From NCBI RefSeq assembly GCF_023065955.2, contig NC_079873.1, forward strand, positions 97,502,128 through 97,566,127: 64,000 nt of DNA, read 5' to 3'. This DNA is from Ursus arctos (lineage: Eukaryota; Chordata; Mammalia; Carnivora; Ursidae). The position numbers were made by a program, and so were the translations under genes. Of the stretch, positions 34,116-45,125 are shown one piece after another (position 1 is the first letter of the stretch; each line of letters opens with the position of its first letter). Under the pieces are notes generated by a model that was not told where the DNA came from, did not search any database, and saw only the letters and a program-made list of their open reading frames with translations.

Positions 34116-34659
34116 GATTATTAGAGAGGCATTCTCTCTCACTGGATAGAGGTAGTACACATGGCCTCGATGAAATTGTCCCCAAACAGTGTACTTCTTT
34201 TGATTCTCAATTCATGCTTACTAATTTGTTTTCTGGCTTGATCATAGAGACACCTTGGTATCAGGAAAGGGACACTCAGAACAGTAAGCAGAAATAAAAT
34301 TTTCAGTGGAAAAATAGAACTCCATTTCAGATGAGTAGACAGAAAGTTCAGAAAGAGACCCAAATCTCTTTGGACATTAATTGTATGATAAAAGTAGCAT
34401 TTCAGACTGATACAGAAAGGATGGAATTTTCAGGAAATGATGTTGGAACAATTGGTAGCCTTTTGGGAAAAAAAAATAAAGCTTGATTCTCTCCCTTCCC
34501 CTCCCCCCCAAAACAACTTGATCCCTACCTCATTCCTTAAACCAGATAAATTCCAAATGGAGCAAAGATTTAAATATTAAAGCAAAAATATTAGGAGAAA
34601 ATATCGGTAAGCATTTATTTCTCTTTTTAAATAGAATTGTGTCTTTCTATTTTTTGGAA

Positions 34660-34768
34660 ATTATTTTTCTTAAAGTAACTTCTACACGAAACATGTGGCT
34701 CGAACTCACAACCCTGGGATCAAGAGTCGTATGCTCTGCTCTGCCAACTAAGCCATCCAGGTGCCGAC
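34660..34768 (-). mobile_element. Short-form CAN-SINE, antisense
   Basis: 'cttaaagtaacttctacacg' to 'taagccatccaggtgcc'. Short type without a CT body. Confidence 0.85.
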
Positions 34769-34822
34769 CCGCACCAAGCCCCCCCACCCTGCTCCCCATA
34801 AACATTTCAATAATCCTAAGGT

Positions 34823-35002
34823 AGGGAAGATATTTTGTTTGACTTTTAAAGATTTTATCTATTTATTTGAGAGAGAGAGCAAGAGAGAGAGAGAGATTGA
34901 GAGAATGAGTTGGGGGAGGGGCAGGACCTTGAAATCATGGCCTGAGCCAAAGGCAGACATTTAACCCACTGAGCCACCCAGGCACCCTGGGGAAGATATT
35001 TT
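34823..35002 (-). mobile_element. CAN-SINE, antisense, with perfect TSD
   Basis: Body 34836-34988, internally deleted (lacks the middle GC-rich section). TSD GGGAAGATATTTT at 34823-34835 and 34990-35002. Confidence 0.94.
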
Positions 35003-35240
35003 AAAGTTTGATCCTAAACTCAGAAATCACAGAAAGACTGAGAAATCTGACTACATAAAAATGTATAGTTTCCTAGTAGCACGTGAAAACTGAAAATAAA
35101 AACAATGAGCTGTGGAAAAAATACTTAGATTTATGATAAATGGCAAATTTACTTAATATATAAAGAGCTCTTTTAAATCAGTAAAAAAAAAAAAAGCTCA
35201 GCATCAGAATTAGGAAAATGGCCAATGGATGTTGTTAACC

Positions 35241-35639
35241 TAATCAGTCTCTCCATAATCAAATAACTAAATTATGTATTATAAATGTTAAAAAAATTCA
35301 ACTAAAAATTCTTTAATGTCTTATTTCTTTCATCTTTGTTTCTCTGGACAAAGATTGACTCTCTTTCTTCTCAAACATGTGTATCTGATGAATATTTTAC
35401 CTTCTTTATTTTGACTGCCCCTGTTTTCAAAATGTAGACTTGAAACTGCTTTTCGAATGTATATTAACCTTTTGAAATATGTTGATTTGTGAGCGTCCCT
35501 TTCTGGTGAATCCTAAAACAATACCTGAAAAGGTATGGGGATAGATCTTTGTAGCCATTGAAAAAGAAATGTAAAACTGGTGTGCTAAGATCTGAGGGTG
35601 TAATAGTTTCTGGATTCCAGCTGGGACTCAGACCCTCTC
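35241..35639. other. Unassigned AT-rich DNA
   Basis: No gene seen. May include further degraded L1. Confidence 0.4.
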
Positions 35640-36960
35640 ATTTCTTCCTGCATTCTGATGTTTTGTAGTTTTCAGTACACTACTCTTTGACCTCCTTGGT
35701 TTAATTTATTCTTGGGTATTTTATTCTTCTGGATGTTATGGTAAATGCAAATATTTTCTCAATTTCCTTTTTGGACCTTGCTAGTGTACAGAAATACAGC
35801 TGACTTTTGTACGTTGATCTTGAATTCAGCAAATTTGCTGCATTCATTTATTAGCTTCAGCAGATTCTTCTGGAGTCTTTATAATTTTCTGTTTATAGGA
35901 TCATGTCATCTGTGAATAAATTTCAGTTCTTCCTTTCCAATTTGGATGTCTTTTATTTCTTTTTCTTGCCTAATTGACCTGGCTAGAACATCCAGTACGA
36001 TGTTGAATGACAGTGAAGAAAAAGACATCCTTGAACTTAGAAACTTGGGAGGAAAGCTTACAGTCTTTCACCATTGAATATGATGTTAGCTATAGAATTT
36101 TCATAAACGCCTTGTATCAGGTTGAGAAAATTCTCTTCTATTCTTAATTTTTGAATGTTTTATCCTGAAAGGGTATTAGATTTTGTCTAAGGTTTTTTCT
36201 GCATCAGTTGAGATGATCACGTGGATTTTCCCATTGTTCTCTTAGTGTGAAGAATTACTACACTGACTGATTTTCTCATGTTGAACTACCCTTGCACTTG
36301 TGGGATAAATCCCACTTGATCATGGTCTATAATCCTCTTAATATGCTGCAGAATCTGGTTTGCTGGTATTTTCTGGAGGATTTTTGCATCTATATTCATA
36401 AAGAATATTGGTCTGTAGTTTTTCTTTCTTGTTATATCTTTGCCCGGCTTTGGTGTCAGGGTAATGCTAGCCTCAAGAATGAGTTAGGAAGTATTTTCTC
36501 CACTTCTGCTTTTTGGAAGAGTTTGAGAAGGGTTAGTGTTGATTATTATTTTTTAAAAAAGATTTTATTTTCAAGTAATCTCTGCCAAGGTGGGGCTCGA
36601 ACCCACAACCCCCAGATCAAGAGTTGCACGGTCTACCAACTCAACCAGTCAGGTGCCCCTAGTGTTAATTAGTATTATTTTTTAAATGTTTTATTTATTT
36701 ATTTATTTGAGAGAGTGTGCACAAACAGGGGGAGGGAGAGGGAGAGTCCACACTGAGCGGGGAGACCAATGCGGGGCTCGATCTCATGACCCTGAGACCA
36801 TGCTCTAAACTGAAGCCAAGAGTCCAATGATTAACCGACTGAGCCACCCACACGCCCCTGTGTTAATTATTTTTTAAATGTTTGGTAGAAATCACCAGTG
36901 CTTTGTCAAAAACCCTTAGAGAAAAGTTACTTTCGTTCTTATTCAGCTCCTCGGTGAATA
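35640..36960 (-). mobile_element. L1 ORF2 fragment, antisense
   Basis: 'ttattcttgggtattttatt', 'tcctttccaatttggatgtc', 'gatcatggtctataatcctc', 'gaatattggtctgtagtttt' are the antisense of the L1 reverse-transcriptase region. The frame is broken. Two SINEs are inserted at 36556 and 36689. Confidence 0.85.
36534..36880 (-). mobile_element. Two antisense CAN-SINEs at one target site
   Basis: Short-form SINE at 36556-36658 and long-form SINE at 36689-36858, both antisense. Three related target copies bracket them: TAGTGTTGATTATTATTTTT (36534), TAGTGTTAATTAGTATTATT (36660) and TGTGTTAATTATTTTTTAAA (36859). The second element used the duplicated site of the first. Confidence 0.93.
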
Positions 36961-38271
36961 TTTCCTCTTTCATTTTGGCCTTGTAATTCCGTACTGTCAT
37001 ATGTTGGGTCTTTTATGCTTTTAAGATGGTGATTTTTATATTTTCTCCGGCTCTTTCACTTGTTTTCGGTAGGAAGCTTGTCCAAATAATCTAGCCCTCA
37101 ATTACCAGAATTAGGAAGCCAGCATTTAATTCAGAACCAGTTTATTTTCTTTCTCTTCTGCTTAAGGTGAAGGCCCTTCCCGTCTGTCCTTTCAGGCTTA
37201 ATGCCTTATTTGTGTGTGATCACTCGAACAGGAGAAGACGTATTTCCATAAGAATAAAGGGTAACCATAAGGCCAGGGATAGGTCCCCAGGGCAAAAAGA
37301 AAAAAAAATATACAGAGACATAAGGTGACGCTAGTTCAACAGCGCCCAACAATTTTCACGACCATTTATATCATCAAACGGAACTCAGGTTATCAGCCTC
37401 AAAATATCTTCATTCGGGTTGCTTCATTGTTTCCTTCAAGAACAAAGTGTCATTACTTACTTTGCATGTTTGGAACTGAAGGGCCCATTCAAGCGTTGTC
37501 CCCAGCCCCTCTCCCCTCAAAGAAGCAGCTTCAACTAAAGACAAGTTTGTATTTCCACTTCTCAAGTTCTGTGCTCATATTCTTTAAATAACAGCTATCT
37601 CAACTTTTATCCACTAATATTTTTTAAAAATTCCTAGGCCTCACAATTCATCCTAGGCGCCTTGTTAACTTTCCATTATAACAGGCAGATTCCAACTGAT
37701 CCCTTCCTCCATCTTTCCCCTTCTCAACCTTGGATAGTTTAAATGGAACAAGGTTGATGACCTACAATGCGGCCTTTCATAAAAGCTGCCTGCTGCTAAA
37801 TCGGTCTTGCCAACATATTTACTTATAAAAACAGGCACCTCTGTGGCCATATTTTATTCCGATGATGCTTTTTCCATTCTACCAGTACATGCCAGAAACG
37901 CAATCATTTTGGTTGATGACCCTTAATACAATGGAGTCAACTGTGCTGCTTTACAGTTTTTGGTCTGTTTTGACTGGCTAAGAACCTCAAGCAGAGGTGT
38001 TTGAACACATCAAAGAGACACTGAATTTTATGAATAAGGAAGAGGGTGGTACCCGAAGGGACCCTATTGGTTTTTAAATTTGAAAATTAGTGCTTATTAC
38101 TCTGCAAGTTTTCATTTGTTATTTGATAGAAGTACAGGCTGTTTCAAAGAGGCATCTTAAAATACTGCATTTTAAAACCATTTGTTTTAACACAGGGAAG
38201 TTTGCATATTGGGAGTAGATGGGAAATGGACTGAGACTGTGTATAATGGAGAGTGCATCAGAGAAAAGAAT
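36961..38271. other. No recognisable gene or repeat
   Basis: About 1.3 kb of single-copy-looking DNA. The 88-residue frame at 37325-37591 lacks any domain I can name. Confidence 0.45.
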
Positions 38272-38272
38272 G

Positions 38273-38468
38273 GGGGCACCTGGGTGGCTCAGTGGGTTGA
38301 GCCTCTGACTATTGGTTTTGGCTCAGGTCATGGTCTCAGGGTGGTGGGATTCTCAGCGGAGAGTCTGCTTGAGATTCTCTCCTTCTCCCTCTGCCCCCCC
38401 CACCTCTCTCTCTCTCTCTTTCTCTTTCTCTCTCTTTCTCTCAAATAAATGAATAAAAATCTTGGAAA
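38273..38468 (+). mobile_element. CAN-SINE
   Basis: GGGGCACCTGGGTGGCTCAG head, CT-rich tail (38402-38442) and AAATAAATGAATAAA. Flanks GAAAAGAATG and AAAAGAATAAG suggest the TSD. Confidence 0.93.
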
Positions 38469-38604
38469 AAAAAGAATAAGAAAAAAGGATGAAGGGAGGG
38501 AGATCTTAGGCAGAGGAGAAGAATGGATGATTTGGTTAAAACTAGCTGCCTGCCTCCTCCTGTCCTTCCAAGTTTGTAGGGACAATTAGTTGAGGATATA
38601 CCAG

Positions 38605-38975
38605 TATGATATAGTAACAAAGTAGTGCCTTATGGCAGCAAAGATTTATTTGTCCCTCATATCCACTGTGAGTCTGAGGGACTTTCTAGCACAACTGCAC
38701 CTCTATATGGCAATTATACCATCCAAGCTGATGGGGGCTTCACCATCTGATAACTGCACCGTCTTAAACATATGATTGTTTTAAACTTGATTGATGTAGC
38801 ATGGGAAGAAAGACAGTCTGAGGATCTTGCACAAGCAATTAAATACTCCATTCCAGAAATGATACATGCCACTTCGGCCGGCAACCCACTGGCCAAACTT
38901 GCCACATGGCCCTCACCAACTTCATGATGGATGGAGAAGTGTAATTCCCTGTGTGCTTGGAAGGAGAGGAGAACT
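38605..38975. repeat. Unclassified ancient repeat, second copy
   Basis: 'gcaaagatttatttgtccct', 'gatgggggcttcaccatctg', 'gtgtaattccctgtgtgctt' follow the block order of the repeat at 1740-2165. Same unnamed family. Confidence 0.45.
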
Positions 38976-39106
38976 GGGGTGCCTGGCTGGCCTCTCAAGT
39001 GTGAGACACTTGACCTTGGGGTCATGAGTTCAAGCCCCATGTTGGGTGCAGAGATCACTAAAAAATAAATAAGTAAAAAAAAAAAAAAAGGAAAGAGAGG
39101 AGAACC
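38959..39106 (+). mobile_element. Short-form CAN-SINE with TSD
   Basis: Body 38976-39089 with 'ggggtcatgagttcaagccc' and a long A-tail. TSD GGAAGGAGAGGAGAACT versus GGAAAGAGAGGAGAACC. Confidence 0.94.
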
Positions 39107-39387
39107 AGACATTAATGAACGTTAGAAGTTGCTACCACAGAGGTGCATGCCTGAGCTTTTTTCCATCTTGCAAATTATGTGTCATAAAAAATAAGTGAAA
39201 AATGTATGGTCCTTAGCCACAGTGTACAAGCCCCAAATGTATGGCTGTGGCATACTGTGGAGAGAAAGGAGCCATTTGTCCTTAGAAAAAGTCACTCCTA
39301 TGCCTAAGAGAAGCACATGTAGAATAATGCTCCATTCTTTTGGATTCTCAGAGATCACCATAACAAAGTAGTGAAATGAAAAACAGT

Positions 39388-39885
39388 TTGACGGTTCGTT
39401 TTATGTGTTAACTAGGCTAGACTGTGACACCTGGCTGTTTGGTCAAACACAAGTTTAGATGTTGCTATGAAGATATTTTTTAGATGTTGATCACAACATT
39501 GACAACCAGTTGACTTTAAGTAAAACAGATTACTCTCTATAATGTGGGTGGGCCTCATTCAATCAGTTGAAGGCCTTAAGAGCAAAGACTGAAGTTTCCT
39601 GAAGAAGTGAATTCTGTCTCAAGACTATAACATAGAAATTCTGCCCGGGTTTCCAGCCTGCTGGGCTGCCCTATAGAGTTCAGACTCAAGACTGCAACAA
39701 CTCTTACCCCAATTTCCAAACTGTCAGCCAGACCTACAGGTTTCAAATCTGTCAGTCCCCACGATCATGTAAGCCAATTCCTTAAAAGAAATCTTTCTCT
39801 CTCTCTCCCTGTATACACACACATATACCTCCCAACACACACACACATACTATCTCTTGGGATGATCCTAATACAAACAGTATCT
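39388..39885 (+). mobile_element. LTR-like element (ERVL-type), old
   Basis: 'tatgtgttaactaggctaga', 'aatgtgggtgggcctcattc', 'atcatgtaagccaattcctt' and a (CT)/(CA)-rich end with 'ccctgtatacacacaca' and 'gatcctaatacaaacag' follow the plan of a common old LTR that ends in a pyrimidine/CA microsatellite. Family not assigned. Confidence 0.55.
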
Positions 39886-40235
39886 ATTAAGTTTTATAAC
39901 CACACTTTGATGGATTTAAACAAATCGGTAAAATTCATTCTTAGCCGAACATCCTCTCAAGGTTCTCTGGAATAGCTCCAGCAGTGATGGGAAGAAACTC
40001 TTAAAATTTTAGTAGAGATTCCTTGGTAGGGAGATGAGGTGTATGAAATATTATAATTAAGACACTTCAAAAGGATGTCTGTAAGGGGTGTTGATCACAT
40101 GAATTTAAGTGGAGTCACAAAATGTGTCTAGTGGAAGATTAAGGGTCTGCCACTTTGCTGAGACTGTAACTTTCTTTCTCGAACAGATCATGTGACATGT
40201 AGCTCTGTCTATCATAGGGGCTGATTTCTTCATCA
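39886..40235. other. Unassigned
   Basis: No gene or repeat recognised. Confidence 0.4.
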
Positions 40236-40370
40236 AAATGCATCTCTGAGGGCGCTTGACTGGCTCAGTCGGAAGGGCATGCAATTCTTGATCTCCGGGT
40301 TGTGAGTTTGAGCCCCATGTTGGGTGTAGAAATGACTTAAATAACTAAAACTTAAAAAAATGCATCTCTG
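40236..40370 (+). mobile_element. Short-form CAN-SINE with perfect TSD
   Basis: Body 40250-40356. TSD AAAATGCATCTCTG perfect at 40236-40249 and 40357-40370. Confidence 0.95.
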
Positions 40371-40914
40371 TCTTCTTCTGAGCAAGGCACACAAATTTTG
40401 TGTGATTCCACAGCCTGAGTCTCTTTTCTGTAGTATCTATAATATGTTCATATGTGAAAGTGATTTTGCCTTACAAATTTTTGTTTATTGCAAATAAACA
40501 ACTTCATTTGAGAGAGGGGGACAAAGTGCCTCACAGGCAGTGTTTATATAGAGCCCAGGTTGAGAAATGTATATGCCTCCCAGAGCAGGGCTTCTCAGAA
40601 TTTAATGTGCATACAGAACGCTGGGGAGGTTGCTGAAGTGAGGTTTGCCTTCAGTAGGCCTGGGGTGGGGCTGGAGATTCTGCATTTTTAAAAAGTTCCC
40701 AAGTGATGCCTTTGCTGCTGGTCACGACCACACTCTGAGTAGTGAGGCGAGGTGGCTTCATCTATGACTAGGGTTCCCATCACCACGTCATGCTGATAAG
40801 CCCCGATCTTCCATGGAGGTGCCTCTCATTTTTAACACCCTGCCTCCCCGAGCTCAGTAAATGGCCTCACTCATAGCTCGAGTCAGAGATCCGAAAATCC
40901 TCTGTAACCTTTCT
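40371..40914. other. No recognisable gene; single-copy-looking
   Basis: 40640-40720 ('ggcctggggtggggctggag', 'attctgcatttttaaaaagt') resembles a fragment of an old DNA transposon (MER5-like), weakly. Nothing else stands out. Confidence 0.35.
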
Positions 40915-42010
40915 TCGGCTCTCCTTATCTAATCAATGACCAAATCCTGTCAAGTTGACTTTCAAAACACCTCTCAAATTCAATTTCTCTTATTCTCCAC
41001 TCTAACATCTATTATCCTCTCCCAGCCCACCATCATTTCTTGCTTAGGGCACCAAACGCTGCTACCCGGGCTCCCTTCTTTTACTCTTGCCTTCCTTCCT
41101 ACCGTCCCTTCTCCTCTTTGCAACCAGACCCATCTCTCTAATGCAAACCTGTTCAGGCCACTCTGTTGCTTAAAACTCCTGCTGCCATTAGGATAAAGTC
41201 CAAATTCTGATCCCACAATTTGCAAGGCTCTGCGATACCTGTGCCTTGAGTATTTCTCCAGCTTCACTTCCCGTCAGTCTCGCATTCCTTTCCTGCGCTC
41301 TAAGAGCTGCTCTGCGGTCTTTTTCTAGATCTCCACTTGAGTCTTTTAGCTTGGTGCTTCTGCACATAACTTTCACTCTGCCTGGAGCTCTTTCTCCACA
41401 TCTTCATCAGTCTTTAGCTTAGATGTCACCGGAACCTCTCCTTGAGTCACCCAAGTTGTGCTGAGGACCCCTCCTCGGTGCCCCCATGGGTCTCTGTATT
41501 CCCGTCATAGCAGCATAATTAACAGTTTGCAGTTGACCTTTGAACGACATAGGTTTGAACTGTGTGGATCTTACGTGTGGATTTTTTTTTTATAACTACA
41601 GTAGAGTACTGTAAATGTATTTTCTCTTAGGATTTTCTTGGTAACATTTTCTCTTCTCTAGCTTACTTTATTGTAAGAATACAGTATATCATACATACCA
41701 CATACAAAATATGTATTAATCAACTGTTTATGTTATCAATAAGGCTTTTGGTCAACAGTAGGCTATTAGTAGCTACGCTTCTTGGGAGTGAAAATTTATT
41801 TGTAGAGTTTTGACTACACGGGACGTTGGTTCCCCTGGAACAGCCCCAGGTTGTTCAAGGTCAACTGTACTAGTCTCCCTCACCAGGATGTGAGCTCTAT
41901 AAGGGCAGGGACCATGTCCATCTTGTCCAACGCCTAGCCCGCAGCTTAGCAATTAATGCATGTTCATAAACATTTGCAAATGAATAAGTAAAGGAATGAA
42001 TGAATGTCAG
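40915..42010 (+). repeat. L2 3' region, split by Tigger2-type element
   Basis: 'ggataaagtccaaattctga', 'tttgcaaggctctgcgatac', 'ctgcctggagctctttctcc' and, after 41868, 'gatgtgagctctataagggc', 'agggaccatgtccatcttgt' and a (GAAT)n end form the LINE2 3' end. The 95-residue minus frame and 86-residue plus frame here are chance. Confidence 0.85.
41530..41867. mobile_element. Tigger2-type nonautonomous DNA transposon
   Basis: Terminal inverted repeats CAGTTGACCTTTGAACGAC at left and GTTGTTCAAGGTCAACTG at right are the Tigger2/MER8-group ends. About 338 bp with no transposase. It sits inside an L2. Confidence 0.85.
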
Positions 42011-43234
42011 ACATTCTGTATCTCCTGGTGTCAGGATTCTACTGGTGCCTCAGCCTTCAATAAATTTGATGGGTTTTCTTGGGAAGGAGCTCCCACCAAT
42101 TTTCTTATTTGATTTTCTCCAAGAATGCGATGTAATCTTCCAGATACATTCAGGGCAAAGCAGCCAAGTTCAAGGGGTTGGAGGGTGGGGCAACAGGGTA
42201 ATGGTGGTGCTCATGTTCCTGGTGAGTTAGTGGTATTGCTTGTGTAGCCGAAGGCTACATGCCTGCAATAACAACTTTTCTTTCTTCCTCTTTTTTTCCC
42301 AAATTTTCTTAATATCAGGTCTCTTTCAAGTGGAATGTCAAGTCCATGAGGACTGATGCCAAGTTTTCTACCACTTTTGAAGGCCTCCAACTTTGCTGGC
42401 TCAGTGCTTAACACTTGATAAGCGGCATCCCCAAGGGCTGACTGAAAGTTTGTGTTCAGGGAGGTTGAGTGTTTTGTTTGGTTCGTCTTGCCAGAGGCGG
42501 CAAAGTTTGGCTGTGCGTTGGTTGCTGATGATTTTGCGTCTCATTGATGAAGATAACCAGACCAGAAGTGTGCTTTTGTCCTTGTTTTACAGAGGCGTGG
42601 GGTGTCCTCTTGAGTGAAGGCATTGCCATATGTTAATATTGGGTTATTGTTATAACAACTTTGCTGTGGGAATAAAGTGTCTTCTCTGGCCTTTGTTATT
42701 CATTTTAATGTGTAAACATGTCAACTACTGAGTCTCCTTGGAAAATCCCACCAGCCACTTCTGAAAAGAAAAAGGGGAGCTGTTCATGTGGGGGAAGAGA
42801 TTACTCTCGTCCGACCCCTGTGAATTTCTTATTCTGCATAATTGATGTCACAATTTTTATTTCACTGTGCCTTTTAGTCTTCTCCTTGGGTTTGACTAAC
42901 AAGAGACTCTTTACAACTCACCCTGGAGAACCTGTGGATCAATTTATATGCTGTGTCAGAAACACTGGGATAGGCAACACAACATACAGTAAAGATTCAA
43001 ACGTGTGTGAAGAGTTATCCTGATTGAAAGGTTCAACTCAAGAGTTACAGAATTCTTTAGTAAATGATCTGTAAATAAACATTTAGATGTGTTAGAGAGA
43101 TTCTAAGCTGAATCCTTTTGTGTCCTTTATGCACCATGAATACATAACCCACATTTGATCTGGTTTGATAATTTGCATTTTTCATATTGTATTCTTCTGA
43201 GATCAGGTACAATAATACTGAGAGATCACCTATC
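42011..43234. other. No recognisable gene or repeat
   Basis: About 1.2 kb. A 101-residue plus-strand frame at 42718-43023 includes a hydrophobic run (FCIIDVTIFISLCLLVFSLG), but there is no signal peptide at its start, no homology I recognise and no splice context. Confidence 0.4.
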
Positions 43235-44075
43235 TATGTCATTTTTTGTAGGCCTCAACCACCCATTCTCCAATCCGTACAGTTGTAAACCAATGTTGTA
43301 AACGTTGGTGCTATTAACCATGTTTGTCTGGTTCTCCTTAGGTACATGGTAATATTTCACTTCCTGGCCTCTTTGAGGTTGGGTGGGGCCTGTGATGTGT
43401 GAGTAGTTGCTACAGACTGAATGTGTGCCCTCAAAATTCATATTCTGAAGCCCATGTGATAGTATTTGGAGGTGGGGTCTTTGGGAGGTAATTAGGTCAT
43501 GAAGGTAGAGGGCTCAGAAATGGGAGTGCCCTTACAGGAAGAGACACAAAAAATAATAGAGAGTAAAGTAAAGAATAACCAAAGAAGAAGAAGGGAGGGG
43601 AGGGGGAAGGTTGGGGAAAGAGGAGTAAGAAAATAAGAGACACAAGAGAGATGCTCTCTCTGCCATGTAAGGATACAAGAAGATACCCACCTGTAAACCA
43701 GGAAGAGAACTCTCACCAGGAACTAATTTGACTAGCACCTTGATCTTGGACTTCCCAGTGAGAAATAAATTTCTGTTAAGACACACAGTCTATGGTATTT
43801 TATTATAGCAGCCCAAGCTGATAAGACAGTAGTAGTGATATGTTGCTTTTAAACCAAAGAATTTAGTTACCAATGGTAGACTCGCTGGGGCATTCTCTTT
43901 CCTTCAGGCTGGGTCCATGAGTGATCATAATGAGCAGGGACTCCTGCCAACTCATGACGGACATGAAGCATGAATGAGATATAAATATTTGTTATTTTAA
44001 GCCACTGAGATTTGAGGATTCTTACTCCAACAGATCCTAGCTCATCCTGATTGATATACCCTGGTGCAGCATGGG
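43235..44075 (+). mobile_element. Old LTR hosting a nested MLT1-type LTR
   Basis: Left part 43325-43407 ('aggtacatggtaatatttca', 'tttgaggttgggtggggcct') and right part 43834-44065 ('caggctgggtccatgagtga', 'ttaagccactgagatttgag', 'catcctgattgatataccct') read as one MaLR/ERVL-type LTR when the element at 43408-43828 is taken out. Confidence 0.65.
43408..43828 (+). mobile_element. MLT1-type solo LTR with perfect 5-bp TSD
   Basis: Starts TGCTACAGACTGAATGTGTG and ends AGCTGATAAGACA. Contains 'atagtatttggaggtggggt' and 'ttgatcttggacttcccag', hallmarks of the MLT1 group, and AATAAA at about 43765. TSD GTAGT at 43403-43407 and 43829-43833. Interior 43545-43650 is purine-rich and expanded. Confidence 0.85.
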
Positions 44076-44239
44076 GCTTGCTTCCATACAGAGGAGAAGT
44101 CAGGGATGTTAATCTTAGAGTCTGTCATGCTAGAGGAGCCATCTGACCATCGGTAGTATCCCTCTAAGACTATTTGGTGGCTTTACCTAATAATCAACCG
44201 GGGAAGGACTTGTGCCCCCTCAGCTCTGTAACAACTGGA

Positions 44240-44780
44240 ATCCTAGAAGGTAATCTGGAAGCTGATACCATTCCTTTCCACAAACCCTCTAATCTTGTCT
44301 CTTCCAGACTGGAGTACACAGAACTACGATGTAGATTTTAGGGAAACAAAAATTTGAGGCTATCAAGAGTCATGAATTCCTCAGTGACTATTCTGCTAAC
44401 AGACCCTGTACCCTTGGTCGAGGGGTGGCCACCTGACCCAAAGTGGACTAATCAGAATTGTTCCCAAGAATTTTTATACCAATAAAGGACATAGCTATAA
44501 AGATATAAGCCCAGATCTGTTTAGGGCCTTCTTCCCTGCCTCATGAAGAAAATCTGACAGGAGGAGGTAGAAAAGGAAACATTGCAAGAGAAGCAGCAAT
44601 GAGAAATAGAGAAATGGAGATCTACAGATAGTGAGAGCAAGCTAATGGTATTTGCGTTCCTTCATCCAGTCATCACTGCGGCCAGCTCTTTCTCTGCCAT
44701 TGATACCTTTTTGTTCTCGGGTCAGTAAATGTACTCTTCCATCCCCACTGCTTACTCAGCTTAAACTAGTTGTAGTTGAG
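44240..44780 (+). mobile_element. Probable ancient LTR
   Basis: 'ggccacctgacccaaagtgg', 'ctaatcagaattgttcccaa' and 'agctagt.tgtag.tgagc'-like end suggest an old LTR of a common mammalian family. Diverged; limits uncertain. Confidence 0.4.
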
Positions 44781-45022
44781 CCACTTAGAACTAAATAAGT
44801 CTTGATAGTAAAATGGTTTAAGCAACTCTCTTTCTTCTTATCTTAATGTGGTTTCCCAACCCTTTTATATCAGGACACAAATGGAAAGTGATAACATCTG
44901 TATAACACCTGGGAGAAAATAGAGGGTATGTATAGGAGACCCACTGACGATATCCATTACTTTTTCATGTCATATAATTGTAAGAAAAAATTAATACAAA
45001 ATGTTAAAGAAGATATTAAATG

Positions 45023-45125
45023 TGGGGCACCTGGGTGGCTCAGTGGGTAGGGCACATGATTCTAAATCTCCAGGTTGAGCTCCACGTTGGGTGTAGAGTT
45101 TACTTTAAAAAATTGTTTTAAAAAA
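45023..45125 (+). mobile_element. Short-form CAN-SINE
   Basis: GGGGCACCTGGGTGGCTCAG then 'ccacgttgggtgtagagttt'. It is the only SINE recognised between 40.4 and 49.1 kb. Confidence 0.92.

Larger units (their letters stand above)
34395..35240 (+). mobile_element. L1 ORF2 fragment (old)
   Basis: 'ttgatccctacctcattcct', 'aaattccaaatggagcaaag', 'gaaaatggccaatggatgtt' are L1 ORF2 C-terminal coding sequence. Interrupted by two antisense SINEs. Confidence 0.75.

Noticed and set aside
42718..43023. 101-codon ORF with a hydrophobic segment
   Set aside because: A single hydrophobic run in AT-rich DNA is common by chance; no signal peptide or homology.
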